The notes beneath the pieces are model-generated. The model saw only the letters and a program-made list of their open reading frames with translations. It was not told where the DNA came from and ran no database searches. The position numbers and the translations under genes are program-made. Below are positions 1 to 9,166 of a stretch of 64,000 bases of DNA, piece by piece (within the stretch, counting starts at the first letter, position 1; each line of letters starts with the position of its first letter). Source of the DNA: Salipiger sp. CCB-MM3 (GTDB taxonomy: Bacteria > Pseudomonadota > Alphaproteobacteria > Rhodobacterales > Rhodobacteraceae); NCBI RefSeq assembly GCF_001687105.1, contig NZ_CP014596.1, positions 1,177,001 to 1,241,000 on the forward strand, read 5' to 3'.

Positions 1-637
1 GCTCTCGGCCTTGGCCATGGTCGCAGGCTTCACCGCCATGGTGCATTTGCCGCTCGCCGATGCGGTGTCGATCAGTTTCTCGCGCTCCTTCTTTGTCGCG
101 ATCTTCGCCATTCTGATCCTGCATGAGACCGTCTGGGCGCACCGCTGGGTGGCGATCGGGGCGGGCTTTGCCGGGGTGGTGGTGATCACCGACCCGCGTG
201 GTGGCCAGATCGATCACTACACGCTTTTGGCGCTGCTTTCGGCCGGGGCGGTGGCGCTGGTCATGGTCATCGTGCGCAAGCTGGCGCAGCAAGAGAAACT
301 GGGCACTGTCGTCACCTATCAGGCGGTGGGCGTGGGGGCGATCCTCGTCGTGCCCGCGGCCCTGTCGTGGGTGGCGCCCAGCCCCGCGCAATGGGCCATG
401 CTGCTGTGCATCGGGCTTTTGTCGACCGTGGGTCAGAGCCTTAACTTCCTTGCTTTCCGCGTCGGAGAGGCCACGGCGCTGGCACCTTTCGACTACCTGC
501 GGCTGGTCTATGCGGCGCTGATCGGCGCGGTGTTCTTTCTGGAATCCCCCACGCTCAGCACGCTTGCGGGGGCCGGGCTGATCGTCAGCGGCTCGCTCTG
601 GGGGCTCTGGTGGGAGCGGCGGCCACGCCATGCCTGA
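1..637 (+). CDS. DMT (EamA) family transporter, 3' part
   Basis: The open frame enters from the left edge, so the true start lies outside the window. About 211 residues are visible, with at least five hydrophobic helices, GxxL-rich packing and the acidic 'FFLESPTL' stretch before the last helix, typical of the second half of EamA/RhaT drug/metabolite exporters. These inner-membrane proteins have ten helices in two five-helix repeats and export small metabolites. The C-terminal tail is short and basic (WWERRPRHA), as expected for a cytoplasmic end. The substrate cannot be inferred. The next gene starts about 107 bases later on the same strand. Confidence 0.8.
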   Translation, partial: LSALAMVAGFTAMVHLPLADAVSISFSRSFFVAIFAILILHETVWAHRWVAIGAGFAGVVVITDPRGGQIDHYTLLALLSAGAVALVMVIVRKLAQQEKLGTVVTYQAVGVGAILVVPAALSWVAPSPAQWAMLLCIGLLSTVGQSLNFLAFRVGEATALAPFDYLRLVYAALIGAVFFLESPTLSTLAGAGLIVSGSLWGLWWERRPRHA

Positions 638-744
638 CGCGGCCCTAGCGCATCACCTTGTCGGCATCTCCCTCGCACGCCCGCGGGGGATCGCGTATCG
701 CAGGCTTTAAGCCAGACACATCGCACGCAGCATAGGACCCAATA

Positions 745-1959
745 ATGACCCAAGACGTCGCCCGGATCATCGCCTCGGAGCCGTTCAAACGCGCGCAGGA
801 GGACCTGCGCCTCGGCCACGACCGCTTTGTCGAGGAGATCATCGAGCTGACCGAGATCCCCGCGCCGCCCTTCAAGGAGGACCGGCGGGCCGAGGCCTAT
901 GCGGCCAAGTTCCGCGAACTGGGGCTCGAAGATGTGGAGCGCGACGAGATCGGCAACGTGCTGGGGATCCGCCGTGGCCGGGGCAACGGGCAGATGATCG
1001 TGGTGGCGGCGCATCTCGACACGGTGTTTCCCGAAGGCACCGATGTGACCGTGCGGCGCGAGGGCACAAAGCTCTTTGCGCCGGGCGTGGGGGATGACAC
1101 GCGCGGGCTGGCGGCGCTGCTGGCTTTCATCCGGGCGCTCGACGCGGCGGGCATCGAGACCGAGCAGGACCTGCTGTTCGTCGGCGACGTGGGCGAGGAG
1201 GGCAAGGGCGACCTGCGCGGCGTCCGCCACCTCTTCGAAGCGGGGCGCTATCGGGAAAAGATCGCGGGGTTCTTCACCATCGACGGGCTGGAGCTGGATC
1301 AGTTCACCACCGGCGCGGTCGGCTCGCTGCGCTATCGCGTGACCTTCCGTGGCCCCGGCGGGCACTCGCTGAACGCCTTTGGCACGGTGAACCCCTCTTA
1401 TGCGCTAGGACATCTGATGGCGGGCATGGCCCGCATCGAGGTGCCCAAGACGCCGCGCACCACCTTCTGCGCCTCAATCATGGGCGGCGGCAGTTCGATC
1501 AACGCGATCCCCGAGGCTGTCTGGCTGGAGGTCGATCTGCGCTCTGTGGATGCGGGAGAACTGGCCAAGCTCGACAAAGCGTTCAAGGCGCTGGTCGACG
1601 CGGCGGTGCAGGGCGAGAACGCGCGCGGCGACACGGCCAATGGCGCGATCCGCGCCGAGCTGACCCGTATCGGCAACCGTCCGGCGGGCAGCACGGCGCA
1701 TGACAGCACCATCGTGCGCGCTGCGCTGAGCGCGCTTCCGGCCTTCGGCTTCGAGCCGCGCACCGGCCAGAGCTCGACCGACGCGAACATCCCCATGAGC
1801 CTTGGCGTTCCGGCGATCTGCCTCGGCTCGGGCGGCACCGGCGGGCGGGCGCATTCGCTGGAGGAATGGATCGACGTCGCGCCGGAGCTGTCGCTGCGCG
1901 GGCTTTACGCGGGGCTGGCGACGATCCTCGGAACCGCGGGCATGGCCGGAACCGATTGA
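745..1959 (+). CDS. M20 family metallopeptidase (ArgE/DapE/PepT-like)
   Basis: The 404-residue protein carries the di-zinc M20 ligand set: H90-x-D92 in 'AAHLDTV', D117/D118 in 'GVGDDTRG', the catalytic E151 and ligand E152 in 'GDVGEEGKG', and a late His (H370, 'GRAHSLEEW'). A dimerisation domain lies between roughly residues 190 and 310 ('GPGGHSLNAFGTVNPSYALG'). M20 enzymes hydrolyse peptide or N-acyl amide bonds in the cytoplasm. The lack of a signal peptide agrees. The order of motifs resembles peptidase T-like members more than hippurate hydrolases, but the substrate is unknown. It is not obviously cotranscribed with the gene on either side. Confidence 0.85.
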   Translation: MTQDVARIIASEPFKRAQEDLRLGHDRFVEEIIELTEIPAPPFKEDRRAEAYAAKFRELGLEDVERDEIGNVLGIRRGRGNGQMIVVAAHLDTVFPEGTDVTVRREGTKLFAPGVGDDTRGLAALLAFIRALDAAGIETEQDLLFVGDVGEEGKGDLRGVRHLFEAGRYREKIAGFFTIDGLELDQFTTGAVGSLRYRVTFRGPGGHSLNAFGTVNPSYALGHLMAGMARIEVPKTPRTTFCASIMGGGSSINAIPEAVWLEVDLRSVDAGELAKLDKAFKALVDAAVQGENARGDTANGAIRAELTRIGNRPAGSTAHDSTIVRAALSALPAFGFEPRTGQSSTDANIPMSLGVPAICLGSGGTGGRAHSLEEWIDVAPELSLRGLYAGLATILGTAGMAGTD

Positions 1960-2106
1960 GGCGGAACCGGCTGAGGCGGCAAGGACCGGCTGAAACGGGC
2001 AGCGAGACGCCTGCGCGCCGGGCCGGGAAAAGCTCGCGCAAGGGGCATGGCGGCGCCGGAAAGGCGCTGCTATACCGGCGGTCCGTCAACCTGTTGCCCG
2101 TAGCTC

Positions 2107-2379
2107 ATGAACGCCTGCACCGATCAGTTCGAGGTCTTCCCGTCGCGCCTGCGCCTGCTGCGCGTCGCGCCCAACCGGACCACGCGCTATTTTTACCGCC
2201 TGCATGTGGAGCGCGATCTCTTTGGCGGGGCCAGCCTCGTTCAGGAATGGGGACGGGTCGGGACACGTGGCCGCAGCCGGGCCGAGCGTTTTCCCGACGA
2301 GGGCCACGCGGTGACCGCGCTGATGCAGGTCGCGGCAACCCTCAAGCAGCGCGGATACGGGCCGGATTTCTCTCGCTAA
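2107..2379 (+). CDS. WGR domain-containing protein
   Basis: This 90-residue protein is essentially one WGR domain: 'RFYRLHVERDLFGG..LVQEWGRVGTRGRSR' spans residues about 30-60, and a helix that would close the fold follows. WGR modules are known from PARP1-type enzymes and from stand-alone bacterial proteins, and bind nucleic acid. The bacterial single-domain forms have no defined role. It lies between the M20 peptidase and the aminotransferase, with gaps of 147 and 224 bases, so it is probably its own transcription unit. A small inverted repeat (CGGTTGC/GCAACCG, 2386-2405) follows the stop codon. Confidence 0.8.
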   Translation: MNACTDQFEVFPSRLRLLRVAPNRTTRYFYRLHVERDLFGGASLVQEWGRVGTRGRSRAERFPDEGHAVTALMQVAATLKQRGYGPDFSR

Positions 2380-2603
2380 GAGAGGCGGTTGCGCGACGGC
2401 AACCGATTGTAAGCGTGATCATCCGCATTGCTGCACCCGCTTTCGCGTGGCCGATCCATGGCGGGCCTAGGGCGCGCAGGCCAAATCCTTTGCCCAATAC
2501 GCCGCGACGTGCCGCTTGCTCTTGCGCGTCTCTGGTACGATACCGGCCACGGACGGACGCGGGTCGCGCCGCCAGCCAGACCGAGACCGACAGGAGCCGA
2601 GAC

Positions 2604-3815
2604 GTGACAGACTGCAGCCTTGCCCCCGCCATCGCCCCGACCGCCGCGTGGATGGGCGAGACCAATGAGGTCACGCGCACCTTCCTTGGCGCGGCGGGCA
2701 TTCCGGGCATGATCAACTTGGGCGGCGGCCTGCCGGACCCGGCGACCTTCCCGACCGAAGAGCTTGCGGAACTGGCGCGCGCCGCCGTTGCGGATCATCC
2801 CGCCGAAAGCCTTGGTTACGCCCCGATCGAGGGTCTGCCCGACCTGCGCGCAGCGTTGGCGCGGCGCTATTCCACCGGGGCGCTGAAGCTGGGGCCGGAG
2901 AATGTGCTTATCACCACCGGCGGCATGCAGGCGCTCGATCTGGTCGGCAAGCTTTACGCCGACAAGGGCGATGTGATCGCCGCGCAGGCGCCGACCTATC
3001 TTGGTGCGCTCGATGCGTGGCGGCCGCGCTATCCGCGCTATCGCTCGATGCACCTTGAGACGCTCGCGAGCGGCGCCGCTGCCGCGCTCAGCGGCGCGTG
3101 CTTTGCCTATACGGTGCCGAATTTCTCCAACCCGACCGGCGCGTTGGTGGACTTTGCCGCGCGCCGCGCGCTGGTCGCCGCCGCCCGTGCCAGTGGCACG
3201 CCGCTGGTCGAAGATGACCCCTACGGCGCGCTTTATTACGACGACACGCCGCTGCCGCGGATGATCGAGATCGACGCCGAGGCGCATCCCGCCGCGCGCT
3301 ATGACGGGCCGGTGATCTATCTTGGCACCGTCTCGAAGGAACTGGCGCCGGGGCTGCGGGTGGGCTGGGTGATCGCCGCGCCCAAGGTGATCGAGCAATT
3401 GACGGTGGTCAAACAGGGGTCGGATCTGGCCACCAGCAGTCTGTGCCAGCGCATGGTTTGCAGCGCGCTGGAAAACGGGCTGATGGACCGGGTGCGGGGC
3501 GCCACGCTGGACACGTATCGGCCGCGCCGCGACGTGCTCTGCGCCGCCGTTGAGGCGCATCTGTCCGAGCATTTCACCTTCACCCGGCCGGTGGGCGGGA
3601 TGTTTGTCTGGATCACCGCAAAGGATTCGGCGCTCGACACCGATGCGCTGATGCGGGTCGGATTGGAGCATGGCGTCTGCATCTCGCCCAGCTCGGTCTT
3701 TGATCCCGAGGGGCGCGACCGCAGCAGCGCGCGGCTGAACTTCACCGCCAATCCGGCGGAGACACTGGAAGAGGGCGTGCGGCGTCTGGCGCGCGCGGTG
3801 GCTGCGCTGCGCTGA
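2604..3815 (+). CDS. PLP-dependent aminotransferase (class I/II, LysN/MocR-domain type)
   Basis: The frame is open far upstream, but a GTG at 2604 preceded by AGGAGCC gives a 403-residue protein of family size, beginning VTDCSLAPAIAPTAAWMGETNEV. Fold-type I features are the 'INLGGGLPDPATFP' N-arm, 'NFSNPTG' and 'VEDDPYG' for cofactor and substrate binding, Lys245 in 'GTVSKELAPGLRVGW' for the Schiff base, and 'RLNFT' for the substrate carboxylate Arg. The family includes 2-aminoadipate and aromatic aminotransferases. No GntR DNA-binding domain is fused, so it is an enzyme and not a MocR regulator. The exact amino donor is not predictable. A strong terminator follows. Confidence 0.85.
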   Translation: MTDCSLAPAIAPTAAWMGETNEVTRTFLGAAGIPGMINLGGGLPDPATFPTEELAELARAAVADHPAESLGYAPIEGLPDLRAALARRYSTGALKLGPENVLITTGGMQALDLVGKLYADKGDVIAAQAPTYLGALDAWRPRYPRYRSMHLETLASGAAAALSGACFAYTVPNFSNPTGALVDFAARRALVAAARASGTPLVEDDPYGALYYDDTPLPRMIEIDAEAHPAARYDGPVIYLGTVSKELAPGLRVGWVIAAPKVIEQLTVVKQGSDLATSSLCQRMVCSALENGLMDRVRGATLDTYRPRRDVLCAAVEAHLSEHFTFTRPVGGMFVWITAKDSALDTDALMRVGLEHGVCISPSSVFDPEGRDRSSARLNFTANPAETLEEGVRRLARAVAALR

Positions 3816-3840
3816 CGCACAAAGCATTCAGTGCCTTTCG

Positions 3841-3871
3841 ACGCCCGGCGCCCGCGCCGGGCGTTTTCTTT
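3841..3871 (+). terminator. rho-independent terminator of the aminotransferase gene
   Basis: A perfect 10-bp stem, ACGCCCGGCG (3841-3850) and CGCCGGGCGT (3855-3864), closes a 4-base loop and runs into TTTTCTTTT. It lies 26 bases after the aminotransferase stop codon. Confidence 0.85.
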
Positions 3872-4179
3872 TGCCCGCCCGCTGCAACGGCGCCTTCGCA
3901 GGATCGCAGCCGTCCGCGGTACCGCAGGAGGGGAACCGGCTGCGCATTGGGGGCGTTCTGATCATGGGTGAGGGCTCGGCCCCTCCGCCTCCTCGATTGC
4001 GCGCGCTGCCCGGCCAGAGACGGACCTGAGAGCAGCAGATGACCATTTTGTGAGGGGGAAACCCTGCCGTTTTTGCCGCGCGACGTGGCTGTCGCGCATT
4101 GTCCGGCTACCTGAGCCGAAACCGCTCCTCCGACCCAGCCGCCGCCTCCCGGCGCCAGCCAGATACACAGGAAATGACC
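3872..4179. other. gene-free leader before the paoABC-like operon
   Basis: About 308 bases between the terminator and the first oxidoreductase gene contain no convincing ORF or RNA. It presumably holds the operon promoter. I see no clear -35/-10 pair and no strong palindrome. Confidence 0.4.
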
Positions 4180-4785
4180 ATGCCCCCAGATACAGACTTC
4201 AACCCGAGCCGCGACGGCGCTCTGTCCGGATCGGCATCCAAAGGCGCGGTCGGGCCTGCCACCAGCACCGTCAGCCTTAACGTCAATGGCACCACGCACC
4301 AGTTGACCGTCGACAACCGCACCACGCTGCTCGACGCGCTGCGCGAGCACCTGCAGCTTACCGGCACCAAGAAAGGCTGCGACCACGGCCAATGCGGCGC
4401 CTGCACCTGCAGCGTGAACGGGCAACGCATCAACTCCTGCCTGTCGCTTGCGGTCATGCATGATGGCGACGAGGTGGAAACCATCGAAGGGCTCGGCGCG
4501 CCCGAGGCGCTCGATCCGATGCAGGCGGCCTTTGTCGAGCATGACGGGTTCCAATGCGGCTATTGCACGCCGGGGCAGATCTGCTCGGCCAAATCGGTGC
4601 TCGAAGAGATCGCGGCGGGCATTCCCAGCCATGTCACGGCCGATCTGACCACCCGCATCGAAGCCACCGAGGCAGAGATCCGCGAGCGCATGTCCGGCAA
4701 CATCTGCCGCTGCGGCGCCTATGCCAACATCCTCGCGGCCATCACGCAGGTTGCCGAAGAGCAGAGCGAAGGAGCACGCACATGA
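4180..4785 (+). CDS. aldehyde oxidoreductase, [2Fe-2S] small subunit (PaoA-like)
   Basis: This is the iron-sulfur subunit of a three-subunit xanthine-oxidase-family enzyme. The plant-type [2Fe-2S] site is C67-x4-C72-x2-C75 plus C87 ('[11 protein letters not shown]...INSC'). The second, helical site is formed by 'FQCGYC' and 'GNICRCGAY'. The sequence closely follows E. coli PaoA, including 'IPSHVT' and '[17 protein letters not shown]'. An alternative ATG at 4174 exists, but the AGGAA at 4169-4173 spaces better to 4180. E. coli PaoA carries a Tat leader with twin arginines. Here the first ~35 residues are hydrophilic with no RR motif, so the enzyme appears cytoplasmic. The stop overlaps the next start. 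Confidence 0.85.
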   Translation: MPPDTDFNPSRDGALSGSASKGAVGPATSTVSLNVNGTTHQLTVDNRTTLLDALREHLQLTGTKKGCDHGQCGACTCSVNGQRINSCLSLAVMHDGDEVETIEGLGAPEALDPMQAAFVEHDGFQCGYCTPGQICSAKSVLEEIAAGIPSHVTADLTTRIEATEAEIRERMSGNICRCGAYANILAAITQVAEEQSEGART

Positions 4786-5732
4786 GGGAGTTCTCTTACG
4801 AGCGGGCCACCAGCCCCATCGACGCCGCCGCACGCGCCGCCGAGGTCGAGGGTGCGAAGTTCATTGCGGGCGGCACCAATCTTCTCGACCTGATGAAGCT
4901 CGAGATCGAAACCCCGGTGCATCTGATCGACGTGAACGGGCTTGGCCTTGATGAGATCACCGAAACCGAAGAAGGCGGGCTGCGCATCGGCGCGCTGGTG
5001 CGCAACACCGCTTTGGCCGCAGATGAGCGCATTCGCCGGGACTATCCGGTGCTCACCCGCGCGCTGGTGGCGGGTGCCTCAGGCCAGTTGCGCAACAAGG
5101 CGACCACGGCGGGCAACCTGCTCCAGCGCACCCGCTGCCCGTATTTCTATGACACTGCCCAGCCGTGCAACAAACGCGCGCCCGGAACGGGCTGCGCGGC
5201 GCTGAGCGAGGGGGCGTTTTCGCGTCAGCTTGGCGTCATCGGCACATCAGATGCCTGTATCGCGACCCATCCGTCCGACATGGCGGTGGGGATGCGCGCG
5301 CTGGATGCGGTGGTCGAGACCATGAGCCCAAGCGGCGTCGCCCGCAGCATCCCGCTCGAAGACTTCCACCTTCTGCCCGGTGACACGCCGGAGCAGGAAA
5401 CCGTGCTGCGACCCGGCGAGATGATCACTGCGGTGACCCTGCCCGCGCCGGTGGGCGGCGTGCACAAATACCATAAGGTCCGCGACCGGGCGTCTTATGC
5501 CTTTGCGCTGATCTCGGTGGCGCTGATCCGCCAGCCCGATGGCACCGGGCGGGTGGCGCTGGGGGGCGTCGCGCCCAAGCCGTGGCGCTCTGCCGAGGCG
5601 GATGCGGAACTGCCCAAAGGCGCAGAGGCCGTCATGGCGAAGCTGCTGGAGGGCGCACGCCCGACCGAGGAGAACGCCTTCAAGATCACCTTGGCGACGC
5701 GCACGCTTGCCGCCATGCTGGCAGAGGAGTGA
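4782..5732 (+). CDS. aldehyde oxidoreductase, FAD subunit with extra FeS cluster (PaoB-like)
   Basis: The ATG at 4782 overlaps the stop of the small subunit (ATGA). The 316 residues match the FAD-binding medium subunit: '[12 protein letters not shown]' binds FAD phosphates and '[20 protein letters not shown]' follows. Four cysteines (C119, C129, C138, C159) lie where E. coli PaoB has the extra [4Fe-4S] cluster that is rare in this family. That supports a PaoABC-type aldehyde oxidoreductase over xanthine dehydrogenase. The C-terminal CO_deh_flav_C domain contains '[19 protein letters not shown]'. Electrons should pass from Mo through the FeS centres to FAD here. Confidence 0.87.
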   Translation: MREFSYERATSPIDAAARAAEVEGAKFIAGGTNLLDLMKLEIETPVHLIDVNGLGLDEITETEEGGLRIGALVRNTALAADERIRRDYPVLTRALVAGASGQLRNKATTAGNLLQRTRCPYFYDTAQPCNKRAPGTGCAALSEGAFSRQLGVIGTSDACIATHPSDMAVGMRALDAVVETMSPSGVARSIPLEDFHLLPGDTPEQETVLRPGEMITAVTLPAPVGGVHKYHKVRDRASYAFALISVALIRQPDGTGRVALGGVAPKPWRSAEADAELPKGAEAVMAKLLEGARPTEENAFKITLATRTLAAMLAEE

Positions 5733-5736
5733 GATC

Positions 5737-7935
5737 ATGAAATTCGATCAACCCGCCGGAAAGAACATCTTTGACAATGCCCGCTACGTCGGACGCCCGG
5801 CCACGCGCATCGACGGCCCGCTGAAGGTTTCGGGGCGCGCGCCTTACGCCTACGAGCGCCACGATGTGGCCGAGGGGCAGCTTGTGGGCTACCCGGTGGT
5901 CTCGACCATCGCGCAGGGCCGCATCACCAAGATGGACACCGCCGCCGCCGAGGCCGCGCCGGGTGTTGTCGGCGTTGTCACCACGCTGGACGTCGGCGAG
6001 ATGCCCACGCCTTCGGGCATGCACACCGCGCCGCTTTTTGGCGGTGCCGAGATCTGGCACTACCATCAGGCCATCGCCGTGGTGGTGGCGGAAAGCTTTG
6101 AGCAGGCGCGCGCCGCCGCCGCGCTGGTGAAGGTCGACTATGAGGTCACCAAGGGCAGCTTCGATCTCGAAGCGGTCTGGCAGCAGAAGAAGGGCGACAG
6201 TTCCGACCCGGTGTCCCGCGTCGGCGATTTCGAAGCCGCCTTTGAGGCCGCCGATGTGACGCTCGAGCAGGAATACCGCACCCCCAGTCACAGCCACGCG
6301 ATGATGGAGCCCCACGCCAGCATCGCCGAATGGCAGGATGGCAAGCTGACGGTCTGGACCTCGAACCAGATGATCGAATGGGATCGCCAGTCGCTCGCCA
6401 CCACGCTGGAAATGGATGCGGACGACATCCGTGTCGACAGCCCCTATATCGGCGGCGGCTTCGGGGCGAAGCTGTTCCTCCGCGCCGATGCGGTCATGGC
6501 GGTGCTGGCGGCCCGCAAGCTGCAAAAGCCGGTGAAGGTCATGCTGCCGCGGCCCATTGTGATGAACAACACCACGCACCGCGCCTCGACCATCCAGCGC
6601 ATTCGCATCGGGGCGGAAGCAAGCGGCAAGATCACCGCCATCGCCCATGAGGCGATCTCGCACACGCTGCCCGGTGGCTCGGGCGAGGACGCGGTGGACC
6701 AGACCCGCAAGTTCTATGCCGGGGACAACCGGCTGATCGTCAAACATCTGGCCGAGATGCATCTGCCCGAGGCCAACGCGATGCGCGCACCGGGCGAGGC
6801 TTCGGGACTGATGGCGCTCGAGATCGCGATGGACGAGATGGCCGAGAAGCTGGGCATGGACCCGGTGGAGTTCCGCGCCATGAACGACACGCAGGTGGAC
6901 CCCGAAGATCCGGAGAAGAGCTTTTCCGACCGGCATTTCGTCGAATGTCTGCGCGAGGGGGCCAAGGCTTTTGACTGGGACCAGCGCAACACCGCGCCGG
7001 GCGCGACGCGGGATGGGCAATGGCTCATCGGGCATGGCGTGGCAGGGGCCTACCGCGGCGGGCCGGTGATGAAGTCCGGCGCGCGGCTGCGCTTGCAGGA
7101 CACGGGCCGGATCATTGTCGAGACGGATATGACCGACATCGGCACCGGGTCTTACACGATCCTTGCGCAGACCGTGGCAGAGACCATGGGCGTCGATCTC
7201 GATGCGGTTGATGTCCGTCTCGGCGACAGTGCCTTTCCGGTCTCGGCAGGCTCGGGCGGGCAGTGGGGCGCGGCCAGCGCCACGGCGGGCGCCTATGCCG
7301 CCTGCCTTGCGCTGCGCGAGCAGATCGCTGGCAAGCTGAAGGTCAATGACGCCGACACGCTCAGCTTTGCGGGTGGCTCGGTCAGCACCGGAGAGACCGA
7401 GGTCACGCTCGCCTCGCTGGCATCGGATGGAGAGCTGGTCGCCGAGGACAGCATGGAGTTCGGCGGCACCCGCGACGAGCATGTGGTCTCGACCTTCGCG
7501 GCGCATTTCGTCGAACTGGGCGTGCATGTGGGCACCGGCGAGATCCGGCTGCGCCGGATGCTGGCAGCTTGTGACGCTGGGCGCATCCTCAACCCGATCA
7601 CCGCGCGCAGTCAGGTGATCGGCGGCATGGTGATGGGCGTCGGCGCCGCGATGATGGAGGATATGGCGATCGACACCGGCCGTGGGTACTTCCCGGCGCA
7701 TGACCTCGCCGGCTACGAGGTGCCCGTGCATATGGACATCCCCGCGCAGGAGGTGCTGTTCCTCGACACGCTCGACGAGATCGCCTCGCCGCTCAAGGCC
7801 AAGGGTGTCGGCGAGTTGGGGCTTTGCGGTGTCGCCGCCGCCGTGGCCAATGCGGTCTACAACGCCACCGGCGTGCGCGTGCGCGACTATCCGATGACGC
7901 TCGATAAGTATCTCGATCACCTGCCGGCGGTTTGA
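5737..7935 (+). CDS. aldehyde oxidoreductase, molybdopterin subunit (PaoC-like)
   Basis: The 732-residue protein has, as I recall, the same length as E. coli PaoC. It carries the two aldehyde-oxidase/xanthine-dehydrogenase domains: 'VGRPATRIDGPLKVSGRAPYAYE' at the N-terminus, 'YIGGGFGAKL' and 'MRAPGEASGLMALE' for the cofactor, and the catalytic base Glu693 in 'GVGELGLCG' near the C-terminus. It binds the Mo-molybdopterin-cytosine-dinucleotide and oxidises aldehydes to acids. An ATG 4 bases after the FAD-subunit stop makes it the last gene of a three-gene operon. No PaoD/XdhC-type maturation chaperone follows; a terminator does. A chaperone elsewhere in the genome would be needed. Confidence 0.88.
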   Translation: MKFDQPAGKNIFDNARYVGRPATRIDGPLKVSGRAPYAYERHDVAEGQLVGYPVVSTIAQGRITKMDTAAAEAAPGVVGVVTTLDVGEMPTPSGMHTAPLFGGAEIWHYHQAIAVVVAESFEQARAAAALVKVDYEVTKGSFDLEAVWQQKKGDSSDPVSRVGDFEAAFEAADVTLEQEYRTPSHSHAMMEPHASIAEWQDGKLTVWTSNQMIEWDRQSLATTLEMDADDIRVDSPYIGGGFGAKLFLRADAVMAVLAARKLQKPVKVMLPRPIVMNNTTHRASTIQRIRIGAEASGKITAIAHEAISHTLPGGSGEDAVDQTRKFYAGDNRLIVKHLAEMHLPEANAMRAPGEASGLMALEIAMDEMAEKLGMDPVEFRAMNDTQVDPEDPEKSFSDRHFVECLREGAKAFDWDQRNTAPGATRDGQWLIGHGVAGAYRGGPVMKSGARLRLQDTGRIIVETDMTDIGTGSYTILAQTVAETMGVDLDAVDVRLGDSAFPVSAGSGGQWGAASATAGAYAACLALREQIAGKLKVNDADTLSFAGGSVSTGETEVTLASLASDGELVAEDSMEFGGTRDEHVVSTFAAHFVELGVHVGTGEIRLRRMLAACDAGRILNPITARSQVIGGMVMGVGAAMMEDMAIDTGRGYFPAHDLAGYEVPVHMDIPAQEVLFLDTLDEIASPLKAKGVGELGLCGVAAAVANAVYNATGVRVRDYPMTLDKYLDHLPAV

Positions 7936-7956
7936 TCTCCTCCGCCCTGATCGAGC

Positions 7957-7992
7957 GCCGCGCCGGCCCTTCGCTGGCGCGGCATTTTCATT
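7957..7992 (+). terminator. terminator after the paoABC-like operon
   Basis: GCCGCGCC (7957-7964) pairs with GGCGCGGC (7976-7983), with three further inner pairs, and is followed by ATTTTCATT. It lies 21 bases after the stop codon of the molybdopterin subunit. Confidence 0.75.
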
Positions 7993-8093
7993 CTGGGTGG
8001 GTTCATCCCGCGTAGGGATCGGCCGCCAACACGCCGCAGCGGACCCCGGCGAACAGAGCCGTTGATCGCGACATACTCTCGGACAATGCGGCC

Positions 8094-8573
8094 TCAGCCC
8101 GTGCGCTTCATCACCCGGCGGTGCTCTTTGAACAGCGAAGACTGGCGGTAGCGACTCTTGCCCGTGACCTCCGCGCCAAGCCAGCACGGACGCTCGAAGG
8201 GGGTCTCTTCGGTGGCAAGCTCCAGCTCTGCGACCACCAGCCCTTCATGCACCCCGTGATATTCATCGACGGTCCAGACGTCTGCGCCTTCGGGCACGAA
8301 ATGGCGGGTCTTGCGCAGCACTTCGCCATCGCAATGCTGCTCCAGCAGCGTCAGCCCATCGCCATGCGGGATCTCATATTCGAATTCATCGCGGGTGAGG
8401 CCGGACTTCGGCCCCTTCACGCTGAGCGTGGCGCGATCATCGTAGAAACGCACCCGCACCTTGCGTCCGTCGCGGAACGCCAGCAGGCCATCGCGTATCT
8501 CAACCTTATGGGTCGCGGCGCGGCGCCAGTCACCCGAGGCGACGAGGAATTTACGCTCGATTTCCTTGGCCAT
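8094..8573 (-). CDS. CYTH domain protein (inorganic triphosphatase / class IV cyclase fold)
   Basis: The 159 residues are a complete CYTH (triphosphate tunnel metalloenzyme) domain. The signature ExExK is E4-I-E6-R-K8 at the N-terminus, and alternating charged strands follow ('KVRVRFYDDRATLSVKGP', 'RDEFEYEIP', 'VDEYHGVHEGLVVAELEL'). The family binds triphosphates with Mg/Mn inside a beta-barrel. Bacterial short forms are usually inorganic triphosphatases, more rarely adenylate cyclases. The short single-domain length fits the former, by family knowledge only. It is on the reverse strand after the MaoC gene, separated by 137 bases, and is probably transcribed on its own. Confidence 0.85.
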   Translation of the reverse strand: MAKEIERKFLVASGDWRRAATHKVEIRDGLLAFRDGRKVRVRFYDDRATLSVKGPKSGLTRDEFEYEIPHGDGLTLLEQHCDGEVLRKTRHFVPEGADVWTVDEYHGVHEGLVVAELELATEETPFERPCWLGAEVTGKSRYRQSSLFKEHRRVMKRTG

Positions 8574-8710
8574 GGCTGGTCCGCGGTGTCTGCTCCGAGG
8601 CGGCGAGTCGCGCGCAGTCTCCCAGCCTTGCCAAAGATTAACAAGGCCGGGATTGTCACAGCTGCGCGGATCGGCTGCCGTGCCAAGACGGCCCGGCTCA
8701 GGTGCATCGC

Positions 8711-9166
8711 TCAGGCGGCAGGTGCCGGTTTCTTCTGCACCACGTAGATGTGCTCGCAGGCCAGAACCACCTCATCGCGCTGGTTGAGCACCTGCACCGT
8801 CTCGAACAGCTTGCCCGACTGCGGGCGCTTTGGGTCGTCCTCTTTGCGCGCGGCGGTGACGCGGGTGCGGATGGTGTCGCCGATGAACACGGGCCGGACG
8901 AAGCGCAGCCGGTCATAGCCATAAGAGAACGAGAGCGGGTTGATCTCGGTCGCCGTCAGCCCGACCCCGATGGCAAAGATCATCGTGCCATGGGCGATGC
9001 GCCCGCCGAACTCGGACTTGGCCATGAACTCAGCGTCCATGTGATGCGGAAAGAAATCGCCGGTGTGCCCGGCGTGGACGACGAAATCGGTCTCGGTGAT
9101 CGTGCGGCCATAGGTCTCGCGGATCTCGCCGATCTCGATCTCATCAAGGTAGCGGGGACGTTCCAT
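8711..9166 (-). CDS. MaoC family (R)-hydratase/dehydratase
   Basis: The start ATG at 9166 shares one base with the stop of the upstream oxidoreductase, which fixes the start. The 151-residue hot-dog protein has the MaoC hydratase motif around 'VVHAGHTGDFFPHHMDAEFMAKSEFGGRIAHGTM': Asp and His separated by five residues form the catalytic pair. Family members hydrate or dehydrate 2-enoyl-CoA thioesters. It is the last gene of the six-gene sugar-type ABC importer operon, so it probably acts on a CoA-linked intermediate of that substrate, perhaps with the CaiB CoA-transferase at 17392-18585. The natural substrate is unknown. Confidence 0.82.
   Translation of the reverse strand: MERPRYLDEIEIGEIRETYGRTITETDFVVHAGHTGDFFPHHMDAEFMAKSEFGGRIAHGTMIFAIGVGLTATEINPLSFSYGYDRLRFVRPVFIGDTIRTRVTAARKEDDPKRPQSGKLFETVQVLNQRDEVVLACEHIYVVQKKPAPAA

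Noticed and set aside
1866..2603. Long in-frame extension upstream of the aminotransferase
   Set aside because: The extension overlaps the M20 and WGR genes, has no domain character, and a GTG with a good ribosome-binding site lies at 2604.
5686..8187. An 833-codon open frame on the reverse strand across the molybdopterin subunit
   Set aside because: It is antisense to a gene with clear catalytic motifs, is rich in His/Arg/Gly as expected for GC-rich shadows, and matches no family.
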